48,207 bases of DNA from Pseudonocardia bannensis (GTDB lineage: Bacteria > Actinomycetota > Actinomycetes > Mycobacteriales > Pseudonocardiaceae). The notes beneath the pieces were generated by a model. The model was not told where the DNA came from, searched no databases, and saw only the letters and a program-made list of their open reading frames with translations. The position numbers and the translations under genes were made by a program. The stretch lies in contig NZ_JAAXKZ010000034.1 of assembly GCF_012911875.1 (NCBI RefSeq), positions 1-48,207 of the forward strand, read 5' to 3'. Below, in pieces: positions 33,832 to 44,400 of the stretch; positions within the stretch are counted from its first letter, which is position 1; every line of letters starts with the position of its first letter.

Positions 33832-36800
33832 ATGACCCCGGAGCACGACCCCGCGATCCGCGACCGGGTCATCCGGCTGATGGGCGTGCTCCGGCAGCTC
33901 GCCCTGGCCAAGCACCGACCGCTCCGGCACACCTCGGGGTATGCCCGCGCTCTCTGGCTCGGCGCTGCGCAGGAGCACTGCACGGTCCAGTTCCCGTCCG
34001 GGCCGGGGCAAGAGGTGCTGCGGGTCTCCCGCGTGCAACTCGAGCCCGAGCCGGAGAGGCCGCGTGGTCTGGGTAACTGGGTGCAACCGCCGCCGAAGAA
34101 CGACCCGCTGCGGGAGCCCGTGCTGAAGGAGCGCGGACCCCGGCCGGGGGTGGGCGAGGTCGACCTGGCGGATGCTCCGGAGGTCCGCGACGCCTTCGGC
34201 TCCTGGATGCGCGACTGGCGTCCCTGGGCGGAACGGGAACGGCTGCGCCGTCCGCGGCAGGAGATCTTCGAGACGCTCTTCGATCTGCATCGCCTCACCG
34301 CCGACCGACCCGAGTCGATCGAACTGGTCCTGTGCTCAGGCCTGTTGCGTACGCCGGGGGTGGATGACGCCGACCTCCGCATCCACCTGATCACGCAGCC
34401 GCTGCACGTCGAACAGGACCTCGAGACCGGTGACATGGTCTGCACGCTCGCCGACGACTCCGTCGTGCGCCTGGAGGACGACGAACTGCTGTCGGATCTG
34501 CCGTCGTTCGACCTGTCGGGAAGTGCCAACCTGCGCGAGCGTCTCATCGAGCAGGTGGTCAGCCCCATCGACCCGGCGTTGCCGGAGTTCCTCAAGGAGT
34601 GGGCGACGAGGACGCTGCGTATCGCCCATACGATCAGCGACACCTGGAACGACGAGCCGGGGCCCGACCCGCGGCTCACGATGACTCCGGCCATCGTCGC
34701 CCGACCACGCGGTGCCTACGCCATCCGCGCCTACTACGACGCGATGTCGCGGGCGCTCGCCGACCAGAAGCAGCCGGTGCCGCTCGGGCTGGCCCAACTG
34801 GTCGAGGCCATCGAACCCCATGACCGTGTCTCCTGGCTGGAGCGTTCGGAGGCGCTGCCCCCCGCCGACCTCGCCGAGCAGCCGCTGTTCCCGTTGCCGG
34901 CCAACGAGGAGCAGGCCCAGATCATCCGGCGCCTCGGGCGGGACAGCGGCGTCGTCGTCGAGGGACCGCCAGGAACCGGCAAGACACACACCATCGCCAA
35001 CCTCGTGAGCGCGCTGCTCGCCCAAGGCCAGCGCGTCCTGGTGACCAGTGAGAAGGCCCAGGCGCTGCGGGTGCTGCGCGACAAGCTCCCGCCGGCGATG
35101 CAAGAACTGTGCGTGTCCCTGACCGACGCATCGGCGAAGGGCAACTCCGACCTGGCGAAGAGCGTCGCCACCCTCGCCGGTCGTAAGACGGACTTCCACC
35201 CGGAGCGGGCCGACCGCGAGATCGTCGATCTCGAACGGCGACGGGCCGACATACAGCACACCCACGCCCGCCTGATGGAGAAGATCCGGGCGGTGCGGGA
35301 GGAGGAGACCTACCAGCATCCGGAGATCGCACCCGGCTACCAGGGCACGCTCGCGCAGATCGCCCAGCAGCTCAACGCCACCGCAGAGCACGACGGCTGG
35401 CTGGGCCACGGAGTTAGCGGCGAGCTACCGCTGACCACCGGCGAGCTCGACGAACTGCTGCACCTCCTACGGTCCGACAGCGACCAGCGACGCGCCAGGC
35501 GCGGTCAGCAGCTACCCGAGGCGGAGCAACTGCTGTCCAGCGTCCGGTTCGCGGCGCTGGCCGAGGCGATCGAGCTCGGTGAGGTCCTCCGGTCCGGCGA
35601 CGACGGGAGCCTGGTCGCGGCCCTGGAGCGGCTGGCACCCGAATCCCTCGCCCACCTCGGGCCGGTGTGCGAGCAGGTGGCCGAGGCCGTGGCCGAGATG
35701 CGGGCGCTGCCGACACATGCCGCCTGGACCGCCGGCTCGGCGGACCGCCTGCTGGCCGGTAGCCACGCGCACGTCTGGCAACGGGCTGTCGAGCAGCTCG
35801 CGCTGGTGGTGGACAGCGCGCTGGAGCACGACCGGGCGGCGGAGTTCGCGCGGGTGCACGTCGACGCGGCGGTCGATCCGGCAGTCGCCGCACCGGTCTT
35901 CGAGCGGCTGGCGGCGCACCTCGCCGCCGGGGGCTCGATGCGGCGGCTGCTCAAGAGCGCGGCACAGAAGGAGGCCGAGCGTTTCAACGGGTCCGTGCTC
36001 GTGGAAGGCGCGGCCGTCGCCACCGCGGCGGCTGCCGCCGCGGCGGCCCACCACCTGCGCGTGCTGGAGGGCGCGCGGCGTCTCGATGCCGCGTTCGGCC
36101 CGCTGGAGATGGGGCTGGCCGTCGACGCGGACCGCCCGGTCCTGGTGGAGAGGATGCTCGAGCTGCGCCGCAGCTGCGGCGCGGTCGAGCGTGTCCTGGA
36201 CGCGGTGCACGCCCTCCGGGGGCTGCTCATGTCGTTGCCGGCGACCGAACGTCCCGCGATCAACGGCGTCGCCGCCGCCGACCGCGTCGCCGCGGTCGCG
36301 ATCGCGGCCTCTCACGCGCGCAACTCGGCGCTGGCCCGGGTGGAACTCGACGATGTCGCGCGGCAGCTGCTGTCCGCAACGCCCCCGGCGGCACGTGCGC
36401 CGGAGATGGATGAGCTGATCGAGGCACACCGCACCGCTGACCCGGGGCGCTACGACGAGGCGCTGGCGTCCCTCGAGGTGGCCCGCCGCGAGCAGGCTGA
36501 CCAAAGCCGGTGCGACGAGCTGTACGAGCGCACCCGCCAGGCGTCGCCGTCGCTGGCCGGGGCTGTCCTCCGTGACCCCGCCGATGCGGTGTGGGCGCCG
36601 CGGCTGCGGCGCTGGCCCCAGGCATGGGCGCACGCCTGCGCCACCAGCTGGATCGACGCGCAGACCGAGCCCGGACTCGAGCACCGACTCGAGGCGGACC
36701 TCGAGATCGCGGTCAGGGACGCGAGCCGGCTGACCGCGAGCCTGGCCGCGGCGAAGGCCTGGCGATCGTGCCTGAGCAGGATGAGCGCGGAGCAGGTTCA

Positions 36801-38295
36801 GGCGCTGCAGTCCTACCGCAACGCCATGGCGAACGTCGGTAAGGGGACGGGGAAGTTCGCCGAGCGCTTCCGTGAGTCGGCGCGCGAAGCCATGACCGTC
36901 GCGCAGGCGGCGGTTCCGGCCTGGGTCATGCCGATCCAGCAGGTGCTCGCGTCGGTGGCGCCGACCCCGAACGTCTTCGACGTGGTGATCGTCGACGAAG
37001 CCAGTCAGGCAGAGCTGACGAGCATCTTCCTGCTGTGGCTGGCGCCGCGCGTGATCGTGGTCGGTGATGACAAGCAGTGCACGCCGTCGGAGGTCTCCAG
37101 CGGAGCGCTGCAGCCGGTACTGGATCGGATCGACGCCGAACTGCACGACGTTCCGGCCTATCTACGGACGGCGTTCACCCCGCGGGACAGCATCTTCTCG
37201 CTGCTGCGCAGCCGGTTCGGCCAGGTCGTCCGGCTCCGCGAGCACTTCCGGTGCATGCCGGAGATCATCACGTGGTCCTCCAACGAGTTCTACCGCGACG
37301 CTCCGCTGGTGCCGCTTCGTCAGTTCGGTGCCGACCGGCTGCCGCCACTGCGGACGTCCTATGTGGAGGGTGGATTCACCGAGGGCGTCAGCACGTCGCT
37401 CGTGAACCCCACCGAGGCCGACGCGATCGCCGCATCGGTCGCCAAGTGCCTGGACGATCCCGCCTATGACGGTAAGACCTTCGGCGTCGTGGTCCTGCAG
37501 GGCCAGGCCCAGGTCGACGCCATCCGAGTCGCGCTGATGAGGCGTGTCGGTCCGCACCAGTGGGAGGAGCGCAGGGTCCGGGTCGGGACCCCGCCGGACT
37601 TCCAAGGTGACGAGCGACATGTCGTCTGGCTGTCCCTGGTCGTGGCGCCCAATTCAGCGCTGCGCGTGTTGAGCGGACGGACCTTCGAGCAGCGGTTCAA
37701 CGTCGGAGCGTCGCGCGCGCAGGACCAGCTGTGGCTGTTCCACTCGGTGACCGCTGACCTGCTCCGGCCCACCGACCTGCGACGCTCGTTGCTGGACTAC
37801 ATGACGTCGGCCGGATCTTCGCTCGGCCCGGTCCACACCGATGTCTTGCGGGACCGTCCCCACGACGCGTTCGACTCGCTGTTCGAGCAGCGCGTCTACC
37901 TCGACCTGTTGGCCCGCGGTTATCACGTCACGCCGCAGGTGGAGACCAACGGCCGGCGAATCGACCTGGTCGTCACCGGTGCCGCGGGCAAGCTCGCCGT
38001 CGAGTGCGACGGCGAGGCCTTCCACACCACGCCCGAGCAGCGAACGGCCGATCTGCATCGCGAGCAGGAGCTCAAGCGGTGTGGTTGGACGTTCGAACGC
38101 ATCCGCGAGTCCGTGTACTACCGGAACAAGGAAGCGGCCCTCGCGCCGGTCTGGGAGAAGTTGGATCAGCTGGGTATCGGGCCGCTGGGCGATGTCTCCG
38201 GCGGTACGTGGGTTCCCCGGCCGGCGGTGGTCGAGGAACTCGACGCCCCCGCATGCGAGCTGCCCGTTGAGGTGCCGACGGCCGAAGCCGGATAG
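33832..38295 (+). CDS. Large SF1 (Upf1-like) helicase with C-terminal PD-(D/E)XK nuclease
   Basis: The 1487-residue protein has an N-terminal 350-residue unknown region, then an Upf1/AAA_11-AAA_12-type helicase split by a long helical insertion (about 470-980). Walker A is GPPGTGKT at 378-385 and Walker B is VDEASQ with D1055-E1056; later motifs include GDDKQCTP, LREHFRCMPEII and FQGDERHVVWLS, then GASRAQDQLW. The C-terminal 120 residues form a Vsr/DUF559-like restriction-endonuclease fold: FEQRVYLDLLARGY, RRIDLVV (D1378), AVECDGEAFH (E1391, D1393). It should unwind and cut DNA. The ATG has AAGGAG 7 bases upstream. It diverges from the PLD helicase and precedes the HerA-SbcCD genes by 246 bases. 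A role in defence or repair is inferred from context. Confidence 0.88.
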   Translation: MTPEHDPAIRDRVIRLMGVLRQLALAKHRPLRHTSGYARALWLGAAQEHCTVQFPSGPGQEVLRVSRVQLEPEPERPRGLGNWVQPPPKNDPLREPVLKERGPRPGVGEVDLADAPEVRDAFGSWMRDWRPWAERERLRRPRQEIFETLFDLHRLTADRPESIELVLCSGLLRTPGVDDADLRIHLITQPLHVEQDLETGDMVCTLADDSVVRLEDDELLSDLPSFDLSGSANLRERLIEQVVSPIDPALPEFLKEWATRTLRIAHTISDTWNDEPGPDPRLTMTPAIVARPRGAYAIRAYYDAMSRALADQKQPVPLGLAQLVEAIEPHDRVSWLERSEALPPADLAEQPLFPLPANEEQAQIIRRLGRDSGVVVEGPPGTGKTHTIANLVSALLAQGQRVLVTSEKAQALRVLRDKLPPAMQELCVSLTDASAKGNSDLAKSVATLAGRKTDFHPERADREIVDLERRRADIQHTHARLMEKIRAVREEETYQHPEIAPGYQGTLAQIAQQLNATAEHDGWLGHGVSGELPLTTGELDELLHLLRSDSDQRRARRGQQLPEAEQLLSSVRFAALAEAIELGEVLRSGDDGSLVAALERLAPESLAHLGPVCEQVAEAVAEMRALPTHAAWTAGSADRLLAGSHAHVWQRAVEQLALVVDSALEHDRAAEFARVHVDAAVDPAVAAPVFERLAAHLAAGGSMRRLLKSAAQKEAERFNGSVLVEGAAVATAAAAAAAAHHLRVLEGARRLDAAFGPLEMGLAVDADRPVLVERMLELRRSCGAVERVLDAVHALRGLLMSLPATERPAINGVAAADRVAAVAIAASHARNSALARVELDDVARQLLSATPPAARAPEMDELIEAHRTADPGRYDEALASLEVARREQADQSRCDELYERTRQASPSLAGAVLRDPADAVWAPRLRRWPQAWAHACATSWIDAQTEPGLEHRLEADLEIAVRDASRLTASLAAAKAWRSCLSRMSAEQVQALQSYRNAMANVGKGTGKFAERFRESAREAMTVAQAAVPAWVMPIQQVLASVAPTPNVFDVVIVDEASQAELTSIFLLWLAPRVIVVGDDKQCTPSEVSSGALQPVLDRIDAELHDVPAYLRTAFTPRDSIFSLLRSRFGQVVRLREHFRCMPEIITWSSNEFYRDAPLVPLRQFGADRLPPLRTSYVEGGFTEGVSTSLVNPTEADAIAASVAKCLDDPAYDGKTFGVVVLQGQAQVDAIRVALMRRVGPHQWEERRVRVGTPPDFQGDERHVVWLSLVVAPNSALRVLSGRTFEQRFNVGASRAQDQLWLFHSVTADLLRPTDLRRSLLDYMTSAGSSLGPVHTDVLRDRPHDAFDSLFEQRVYLDLLARGYHVTPQVETNGRRIDLVVTGAAGKLAVECDGEAFHTTPEQRTADLHREQELKRCGWTFERIRESVYYRNKEAALAPVWEKLDQLGIGPLGDVSGGTWVPRPAVVEELDAPACELPVEVPTAEAG

Positions 38296-38501
38296 TTCGT
38301 CCTGTGCCGCGCATGGCGGGCGCGCTCACCGGGCACGGCGCCGCCGGGAGTGGCCTGATCGCCGTCGGTCTGGTCGGGGCAGCGACCGCCGCGTGTTGTC
38401 GAGCAGGCCGTCGATCGACAGCGCGCCGGGAACGGCGGTGCGGTGCCGACCGCGAGCAGCCTGAGGTTGTACGGCCCGTGCCCGGCTGTCGGAGGCCCAA
38501 G

Positions 38502-38570
38502 CTATCGTCGGCTGCTCGCCCGCCCGACGCCGAGGAGGACTGTGGCCGAGCAACCCGCACCCCCCGTCGG
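38502..38570 (+). repeat. herA 5' module, copy 1 (promoter, ribosome site, first codons)
   Basis: This stretch carries GCTATCGTCGGC (containing TATCGT, a possible -10 box), then GCCGAGGAGGAC as ribosome site, then the GTG start and first ten codons of the HerA-like gene. A second copy lies at 45695-45767 before the NurA-like gene. The first 12 bases are identical in both copies, and over 42 bases from 38529 to 38570 I count 36 matches. The spacing between the two blocks differs by 4 bases. Confidence 0.7.
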
Positions 38571-40272
38571 CCGCGTGGTCGGCACCGAGGACTCCACCCC
38601 GCTGCAGTTCAGCGTGGCCCTCGCCGAGGACGCCTACCTGCAGCTCGACGACGTGGTGGTCACCGTGCGCGCCGTGCCCGGCCTCGGGCCCGTCATGACG
38701 AGTGGCGTCGTGACCCAGGTCCGGGCTCGGCACGAGGGCGCGAGCTTCGGCTCCGACGTCTTCCTCATCGCCGACGGGGTGCTGCCCGCGCAGGTGCAGG
38801 AGATCGCCGAGGTCACCACCACCCGGGTCGAGCCGGAATGCTACGTGCCGCCGCGTCCCGGCGAGCCGGTCCGGCGCGCCACCGGTGACGAGCGGGCGCA
38901 GGCGCTGTACTTCGACCAGATGGACACGAAGGTCGCGGTGGGGCTCGGCCGCGACGGCGACCCCATCTACGTCAACCTCGACTTCCTCGACGGCACCCGC
39001 GGCGGGCACGTCTCGATCAGTGGCATCTCCGGCGTCGCGACCAAGACCAGCTTCGCGCTGTTCCTGCTCTACTCGATCTTCACCGGCGGGGCGCTCGGGC
39101 GCCGCGCGCTCAATGCGAAAGCGCTGGTGTTCAGCGTCAAGGGCGAGGACCTGCTGTTCCTCGACCATGCCAACACCCGGCTGGACGACGAGCTTCGCGC
39201 CGACTACGCCCGGCTCGACCTCGCCGCCGCGCCCTTCGCGTCCGTCGGGTTCTTCGCCCCGCCCATACCCGAGGACCTGTCCGGCCGCCCCAACGTGTCG
39301 GGCCGGACCAGCGGGATCGCCGCGTTCTGGTGGACGCTGTACGAGTTCTGCGCCGCCGAGCTGCTGCCCTACGTCTTCGCCGACGCCGAGGACGAGCGCA
39401 ACCAGTACACGATGGTGATCCACCAGGTCGCCGCCCGGCTGCGGCGCGAGGCCGTCGAGACCGGCGACGGCGGAGCGGTCGTCATCGAGGGCCAGGTGCT
39501 ACGCACCTACGACGACCTCGTCGAGTTCATCTCCGACCAGCTCACCGACGAGGACACCCGCCGCGACTGGGCCGGCCCCGTCACCGGTGTCGGCACGATC
39601 AACGCGTTCCTGCGCCGGCTGCGGTCGAGCCTCAAGCCGCTGCGCGCAATCGTCCGCGGCGACCTGGCGAACAACCCTGCCCGGCGGGTGACCACCGAGA
39701 ACCAGCAGGTCACCGTCGTCGACCTGCACAACCTGCCCGAGCGCGCGCAGCGGTTCGTCGTCGGCGTCGTACTGGCCTCGGAGACCGCCCGCAAGGAGGC
39801 CGCCGGCCCGGGTGGGCTGCTGTTCACGATGATCGACGAGCTCAACAAGTACGCGCCGCGGGAGGGCAGCAGCCCGATCAAGGAGGTGCTGCTCGACATC
39901 GCCGAGCGCGGGCGCTCGCTCGGGATCATCCTGGTGGGTGCCCAGCAGACGGCGAGCGAGGTGGAGCGGCGGATCGTCTCCAACTCCTCGATCAAGATCG
40001 TCGGGCGTCTCGACCCCGCCGAGGCGGGCCGGCCCGAGTACGGGTTCCTCCCACCGTCGCAGCGGGCGCGGGCGACGCTCGCCAAGCCCGGCACCATGTT
40101 CGTGTCCCAGCCCGAGATCCCGGTGCCGCTCGCCGTCGAGTTCCCGTTCCCGGCGTGGGCGACACGCCAGTCGGAGTGCGGCGCCCCGCCCCCGACCGGC
40201 ACCAACGGGGCCACGCGCCCGCGCGACCCGTTCAGCCGGATCCCCGTCGTCGAGGATGAGCCACCGTTCTGA
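38542..40272 (+). CDS. herA: HerA-like ATPase (DNA translocase)
   Basis: This 576-residue FtsK/HerA-superfamily ATPase starts with an N-terminal HAS-barrel (VGRVVGTEDSTPLQFSVAL), which in HerA docks the NurA nuclease. Walker A is G161-ISGVATKTS rather than the standard GxTGSGKS, and Walker B is MIDELNKY with D432-E433. The downstream RGRSLGIILVGAQQTASEV and IVSNSSIKIVGRL blocks are typical of HerA. The GTG has a GGAGGA ribosome site 5 bases upstream. Its stop overlaps the sbcD start (TGATG), giving a HerA-Mre11-Rad50 operon. It should pump DNA through a hexamer and feed a nuclease partner, probably the NurA-like protein encoded at 45804. Confidence 0.88.
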   Translation: MAEQPAPPVGRVVGTEDSTPLQFSVALAEDAYLQLDDVVVTVRAVPGLGPVMTSGVVTQVRARHEGASFGSDVFLIADGVLPAQVQEIAEVTTTRVEPECYVPPRPGEPVRRATGDERAQALYFDQMDTKVAVGLGRDGDPIYVNLDFLDGTRGGHVSISGISGVATKTSFALFLLYSIFTGGALGRRALNAKALVFSVKGEDLLFLDHANTRLDDELRADYARLDLAAAPFASVGFFAPPIPEDLSGRPNVSGRTSGIAAFWWTLYEFCAAELLPYVFADAEDERNQYTMVIHQVAARLRREAVETGDGGAVVIEGQVLRTYDDLVEFISDQLTDEDTRRDWAGPVTGVGTINAFLRRLRSSLKPLRAIVRGDLANNPARRVTTENQQVTVVDLHNLPERAQRFVVGVVLASETARKEAAGPGGLLFTMIDELNKYAPREGSSPIKEVLLDIAERGRSLGIILVGAQQTASEVERRIVSNSSIKIVGRLDPAEAGRPEYGFLPPSQRARATLAKPGTMFVSQPEIPVPLAVEFPFPAWATRQSECGAPPPTGTNGATRPRDPFSRIPVVEDEPPF

Positions 40273-41465
40273 TGAGGTTCCTGCACACCGCCGACTGGCA
40301 CGTCGGCAAGACGTTGAAGGGGCACAGCCGCCTCGACGAGCAGCGCGAGGTGCTCCGCGAGATCGTCCGAATCGCCCGTGAGCAGGAGGTCGACGCCGTC
40401 CTCGTCGCCGGCGACCTCTACGACACCGCCGCGCCGAGCGCCCCGGCCCAGCAACTCGTCGTCCAGGCCCTGATGGCGCTGGCCGGCACCGGGGCCCAGG
40501 TGATCGTCATCGCGGGCAACCACGACCACGCCGCCACGCTCGACGCCTACCGCCCCTTCGCCGGCGCCGCGGGCGTGACCCTCGTCGGTTCGGTCCGCAG
40601 CGCCGAGCAGGGTGGCGTCGTGGACTTCACCTCCCGCAGCGGGGAGAACGCGACGCTCGCGGTACTGCCGTTCCTGTCGCAGCGCTACGCGGTGCGCGCC
40701 GCCGAACTCGTCGCGAACAGCCCGGCGGAGAACACCGGCGCCTACGACCAGCTTCTCCGCGACATCCTCGGCTCGCTCACCGGCGGGTTCCGCACCGACG
40801 CCGTCAACCTCGTGATGGCGCACCTGACCGTGCTCAACGGGACGTTCGGTGGCGGGGAGCGCACCGCACAGTCGATCTTCGAGTACGCCGTGCCCGCGGC
40901 GATCTTCCCGGCCGACGCGCACTACGTCGCCCTGGGCCACCTGCACCGGCGGCAGAAGATGGCCGCCCCGAGCCCCGTGCACTACTCGGGCGCGCCGCTG
41001 GCGGTCGATTTCGGCGAGCAGGAGAACACCCCGGTGGTCTGCCTGGTCGAGGCCACCCCGACGACGCCGGCGCGGGTCACCGACATCCCGATCAAGGCGG
41101 GACGGCGGCTGCGGACCCTGCGCGGCACCGTCGACGAACTGTCGGGGCTGGCCGGCACCGTGGGCGACGACTTCCTGCGGGTGTGGGTGCGCGAACCCGC
41201 CCGCGCGGGGCTGCGCGAGGAGGTGACCGACCTGCTGCCCAACGCCTTGGAGGTCCGGATCGACCCGGACTTCGCCACGCCGGTCACCGGCTCCCGCCCG
41301 TCGAGCGGTCCGGGAGTGGAGCGCAGCCCGTCGGAGCTGTTCCGCGAGTACTGCGCCACCCGCGCCGTCGCCGACCCGCGGCTCGACGCGCTGTTCGCCC
41401 GGTTGCACGACCGGGTCACCGAAGGCTCGTCCGCGGGCCCGAGCAGCGAAGCCGGGGGTGCGTGA
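40272..41465 (+). CDS. sbcD: SbcD, Mre11-family DNA nuclease subunit
   Basis: The 397-residue calcineurin-like phosphoesterase is the nuclease of the SbcCD complex. Metal-binding motifs in order are D8-x-H10 (TADWHVG), D48 (GDLYD), N83-H84 (GNHDH), His in MAHLT and GHLHR. The C-terminal 120 residues form the capping region that binds SbcC. It opens DNA hairpins and protein-blocked ends and trims double strands with SbcC. It overlaps the HerA-like gene by one base upstream and sbcC by one base downstream (both TGATG), so the three proteins are made together. Confidence 0.94.
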   Translation: MRFLHTADWHVGKTLKGHSRLDEQREVLREIVRIAREQEVDAVLVAGDLYDTAAPSAPAQQLVVQALMALAGTGAQVIVIAGNHDHAATLDAYRPFAGAAGVTLVGSVRSAEQGGVVDFTSRSGENATLAVLPFLSQRYAVRAAELVANSPAENTGAYDQLLRDILGSLTGGFRTDAVNLVMAHLTVLNGTFGGGERTAQSIFEYAVPAAIFPADAHYVALGHLHRRQKMAAPSPVHYSGAPLAVDFGEQENTPVVCLVEATPTTPARVTDIPIKAGRRLRTLRGTVDELSGLAGTVGDDFLRVWVREPARAGLREEVTDLLPNALEVRIDPDFATPVTGSRPSSGPGVERSPSELFREYCATRAVADPRLDALFARLHDRVTEGSSAGPSSEAGGA

Positions 41466-44400
41466 TGCGTCCGGTCCTGCTGGAGATGCACGGCTTCGCC
41501 GCGTTCCGCGAGCGAACCACGGTGGACTTCACCGGTGCGGAGTACTTCGCGCTGGTCGGTCCCACCGGCTCGGGCAAGTCGACCGTGATCGACGCGATGA
41601 CGTTCGCGCTCTACGGATCCGTGCCGCGTTGGGACGACCGCCGCATGGTCGCCCTCGCGATGGCCCCGAGCGTGAACCGCGGGACGGTGCGGCTCCTCTT
41701 CGACGCCGGGGACGCCCGCTACGTCGTGGCTCGCGAGCTGCGCCGGTCGGCCAAGGGCGGGGTCACGGTCCGCAACGCCCGGCTCGAACGACTCGCCGAC
41801 CCGGCCGGGTTCGGCGCGGCCGGCGAGGACACCGAGGTGCTCGCCGCCGACTCCGCCGTGACGAAGGAGGTCGAGCGGCTGCTGGGGCTGCCGTTCGACC
41901 AGTTCTGCCAGTGCGTGGTGCTGCCGCAGGGTGACTTCGCGGAGTTCCTGCACGCCAAGCCCGCCGCCCGGCAGCAGATGCTCACCCGGCTGCTCGGTCT
42001 GGACGTCTACGAGACGATCGCGAAGGAGGCCAACCGCGAGGCCGCCGGGGCCGGCGAGCGTGCCGAGGTCATAGCGGGCCAGCTCGCCGCGTACGCCGAC
42101 GCGGGAGACGAGGCGGTCGCGGCGGCGGGGGAGCGGGTCACGGCGTTGGAGTCGCTGTCGCAGCGGGTGGCCGTGCGGCTTCCCGAGCTCGTTGCGGCCG
42201 CGGGGGCGGTCGAGGCCGCCGAGGCGGTCGTCGTGCAACTACGTGACGAGCGTGGCCGGCTCGCGGCCCTCGCCGTCCCCGATGGAGTATCCGAAGTGGA
42301 CACGCGGCGACGATCGGCGGTCGAGCAGGCCGATGCGGCGCAGCGCCGGTTCGCGGCCGCCGAGGCCGCGGACACCGCCGCGCGGGAGGCCCGCGCCGCC
42401 GCCCCGGAGCGCGCTCCGCTCGAGCAGGCCCGCCGCGATCACCGCGATCTCGCCACCGCGCTCGCCGCGCGGCCGGGTGCGCAGCAGACGCACGTCGCGG
42501 CGCACGCGGCCTACGAGACGGCCGGTGCGGCGGCGGCACAGGCGGCCGCGGCCGTCGAGGCGGCGCGGGCGCACCGGGACACGTCCGCGGCCGCCCTCGC
42601 CGCGGCTCGCGACACCGTGCAGCGCCTCGCCGACGAACGGGACCGGCTCAGCGGACTGCGCCTTCCCGACGGACTCGACCGGCTCGACGACCGGCGCCGG
42701 GCCGCGCACGACGACCTCGTCACCGCGCAGAAGTCCCTCGACGAGGCCGAGGCCGCCGAGGCCGCTGCGCGCGAGCAGCTCGCCGCGGCACCGGAGCGTG
42801 GGCCGCTCGAGCGGGCCCTCGCCGACCACGCGGCGCTCGCCGCCGCGCTCGCCGCGGAGCCGGCGGCGGCGCATCGGCACGTCGACGCCGTCCACGCCCG
42901 CGAGACAGCGGCCGAGCAGGTGGCACAGGCCCGGCACCGGCTGGCGCACGCCCGGGAGCGCCGGGAGCAGGCCGCGCTCGCCGACCGGGCCGCAGCGCTG
43001 CGGCCCTCGCTCGTGGCGGGGGAGCCCTGCCCGGTGTGCGAACAGGTCGTCGCCACGCTGCCCAGGGTGCCGGTCGCCGACGATTTGAGCACCACCGCCG
43101 ACGCCGTGGCCGCTGCCGAGGACGCACTCGAGGCGGCCCGGGCCGCGGAGTCGGCGGCCGCGACGGCCGAGCAGCGCGCCGCCGCGGAACACGAGCGGGC
43201 AACGGACGAGATCACGCGGCTCCGCGCGGCCCTCGCCGGCGCACCGGCGACCGCGCAGGCCACCGCCGACGCCCTCGCCGCGCTGGACCGGCTCTCCCGG
43301 TCCGCGGAGCAGGCCGATGCCGCCGTGCGCCGCGCCCGCCGGGAGCGGGAGGACGCGGCCCGGGCGGTCGAGTCGCTGCGGGGCGAGGTCACCCGCGCCG
43401 CGGCGGCACTGCGCGCGGCCCGAGACCCGCTGGTCCCGCTCGGCGCCCCTCCCGTCACCGACGATGTGCTCGGCGGCTGGACCGCGCTCGCCGGGTGGGC
43501 CGAGCAACAGACCGCGTTCCGGGACGCGGCGCTGGCGGACGCCCGCGACACCGCGGTGGCCGCCGAGCAGGCCGCGCGGGCCGCGGCGCAGGGTTTCGAG
43601 GAGGCCGAGCGGGCCGCCACCGCGCGCCGCCGGGACGAGACCGAGGCGGCGCGCGCCGAGCAGGCGACACGCAGTGATCTCGGCGCGCTCGAGGACCGGA
43701 TCCGCCGGCTGAGCGCAGCGCTGGAGACGGCGCCGTCGGATGCAGAGGCGGCGGCGGCGCTGGAGCAGCTCGATGCGTTGGACGCCGCGGCCCGTGCCGC
43801 CGATGCCGAGCTGCGGGCCGCTCGCACCGCACGATCCGCCACCGACAAGGCCCTGGCGCAGGTGAACCGCGACGTCGGCGCGGCATGGGACGCGCTACGC
43901 GCAGCCCGCGACCCGCTCGTCGTGCTCGGCGCGCCGGTCGTCACCGGCGATGACCTGCTCGCGGCCTGGACTGCACTGACCCGCTGGGCCGCGGGGGCGG
44001 TCGCCGACCGGGACGAGCAGCTGCCCGCAGCCGGGTCCGCCGTCACCGCTGCCCGGGAGCGGCGCTGCGGCCTCGAACGGGAGCTGGCCGAGGATCTGGC
44101 CGGTCACGAGGTCACGGCGCGCGCTCCGCTCGTCGAGACCGCGTCGGCCGCCGTCGCCGAGGCGCTCACCCGGGCGCGCGCGGCACACGAGCGGATCGCC
44201 GAGCGTCGTGACGAGGCCGCGCGGCTGCGGGCCGACCGGGCGGAGGCGGAGTCGGCGCAGCAGGTCGCGAAGATGCTCGGGAACCTGCTGCGCTCCGACG
44301 GGTTCCCCCGCTGGCTGGTCGCGTCGGCGCTGGACGTCCTGGTCGCGGACGCCTCGGCGAGCCTCGCGGAGCTGTCCGGCGGGCAGTTCGAGCTGACCCA

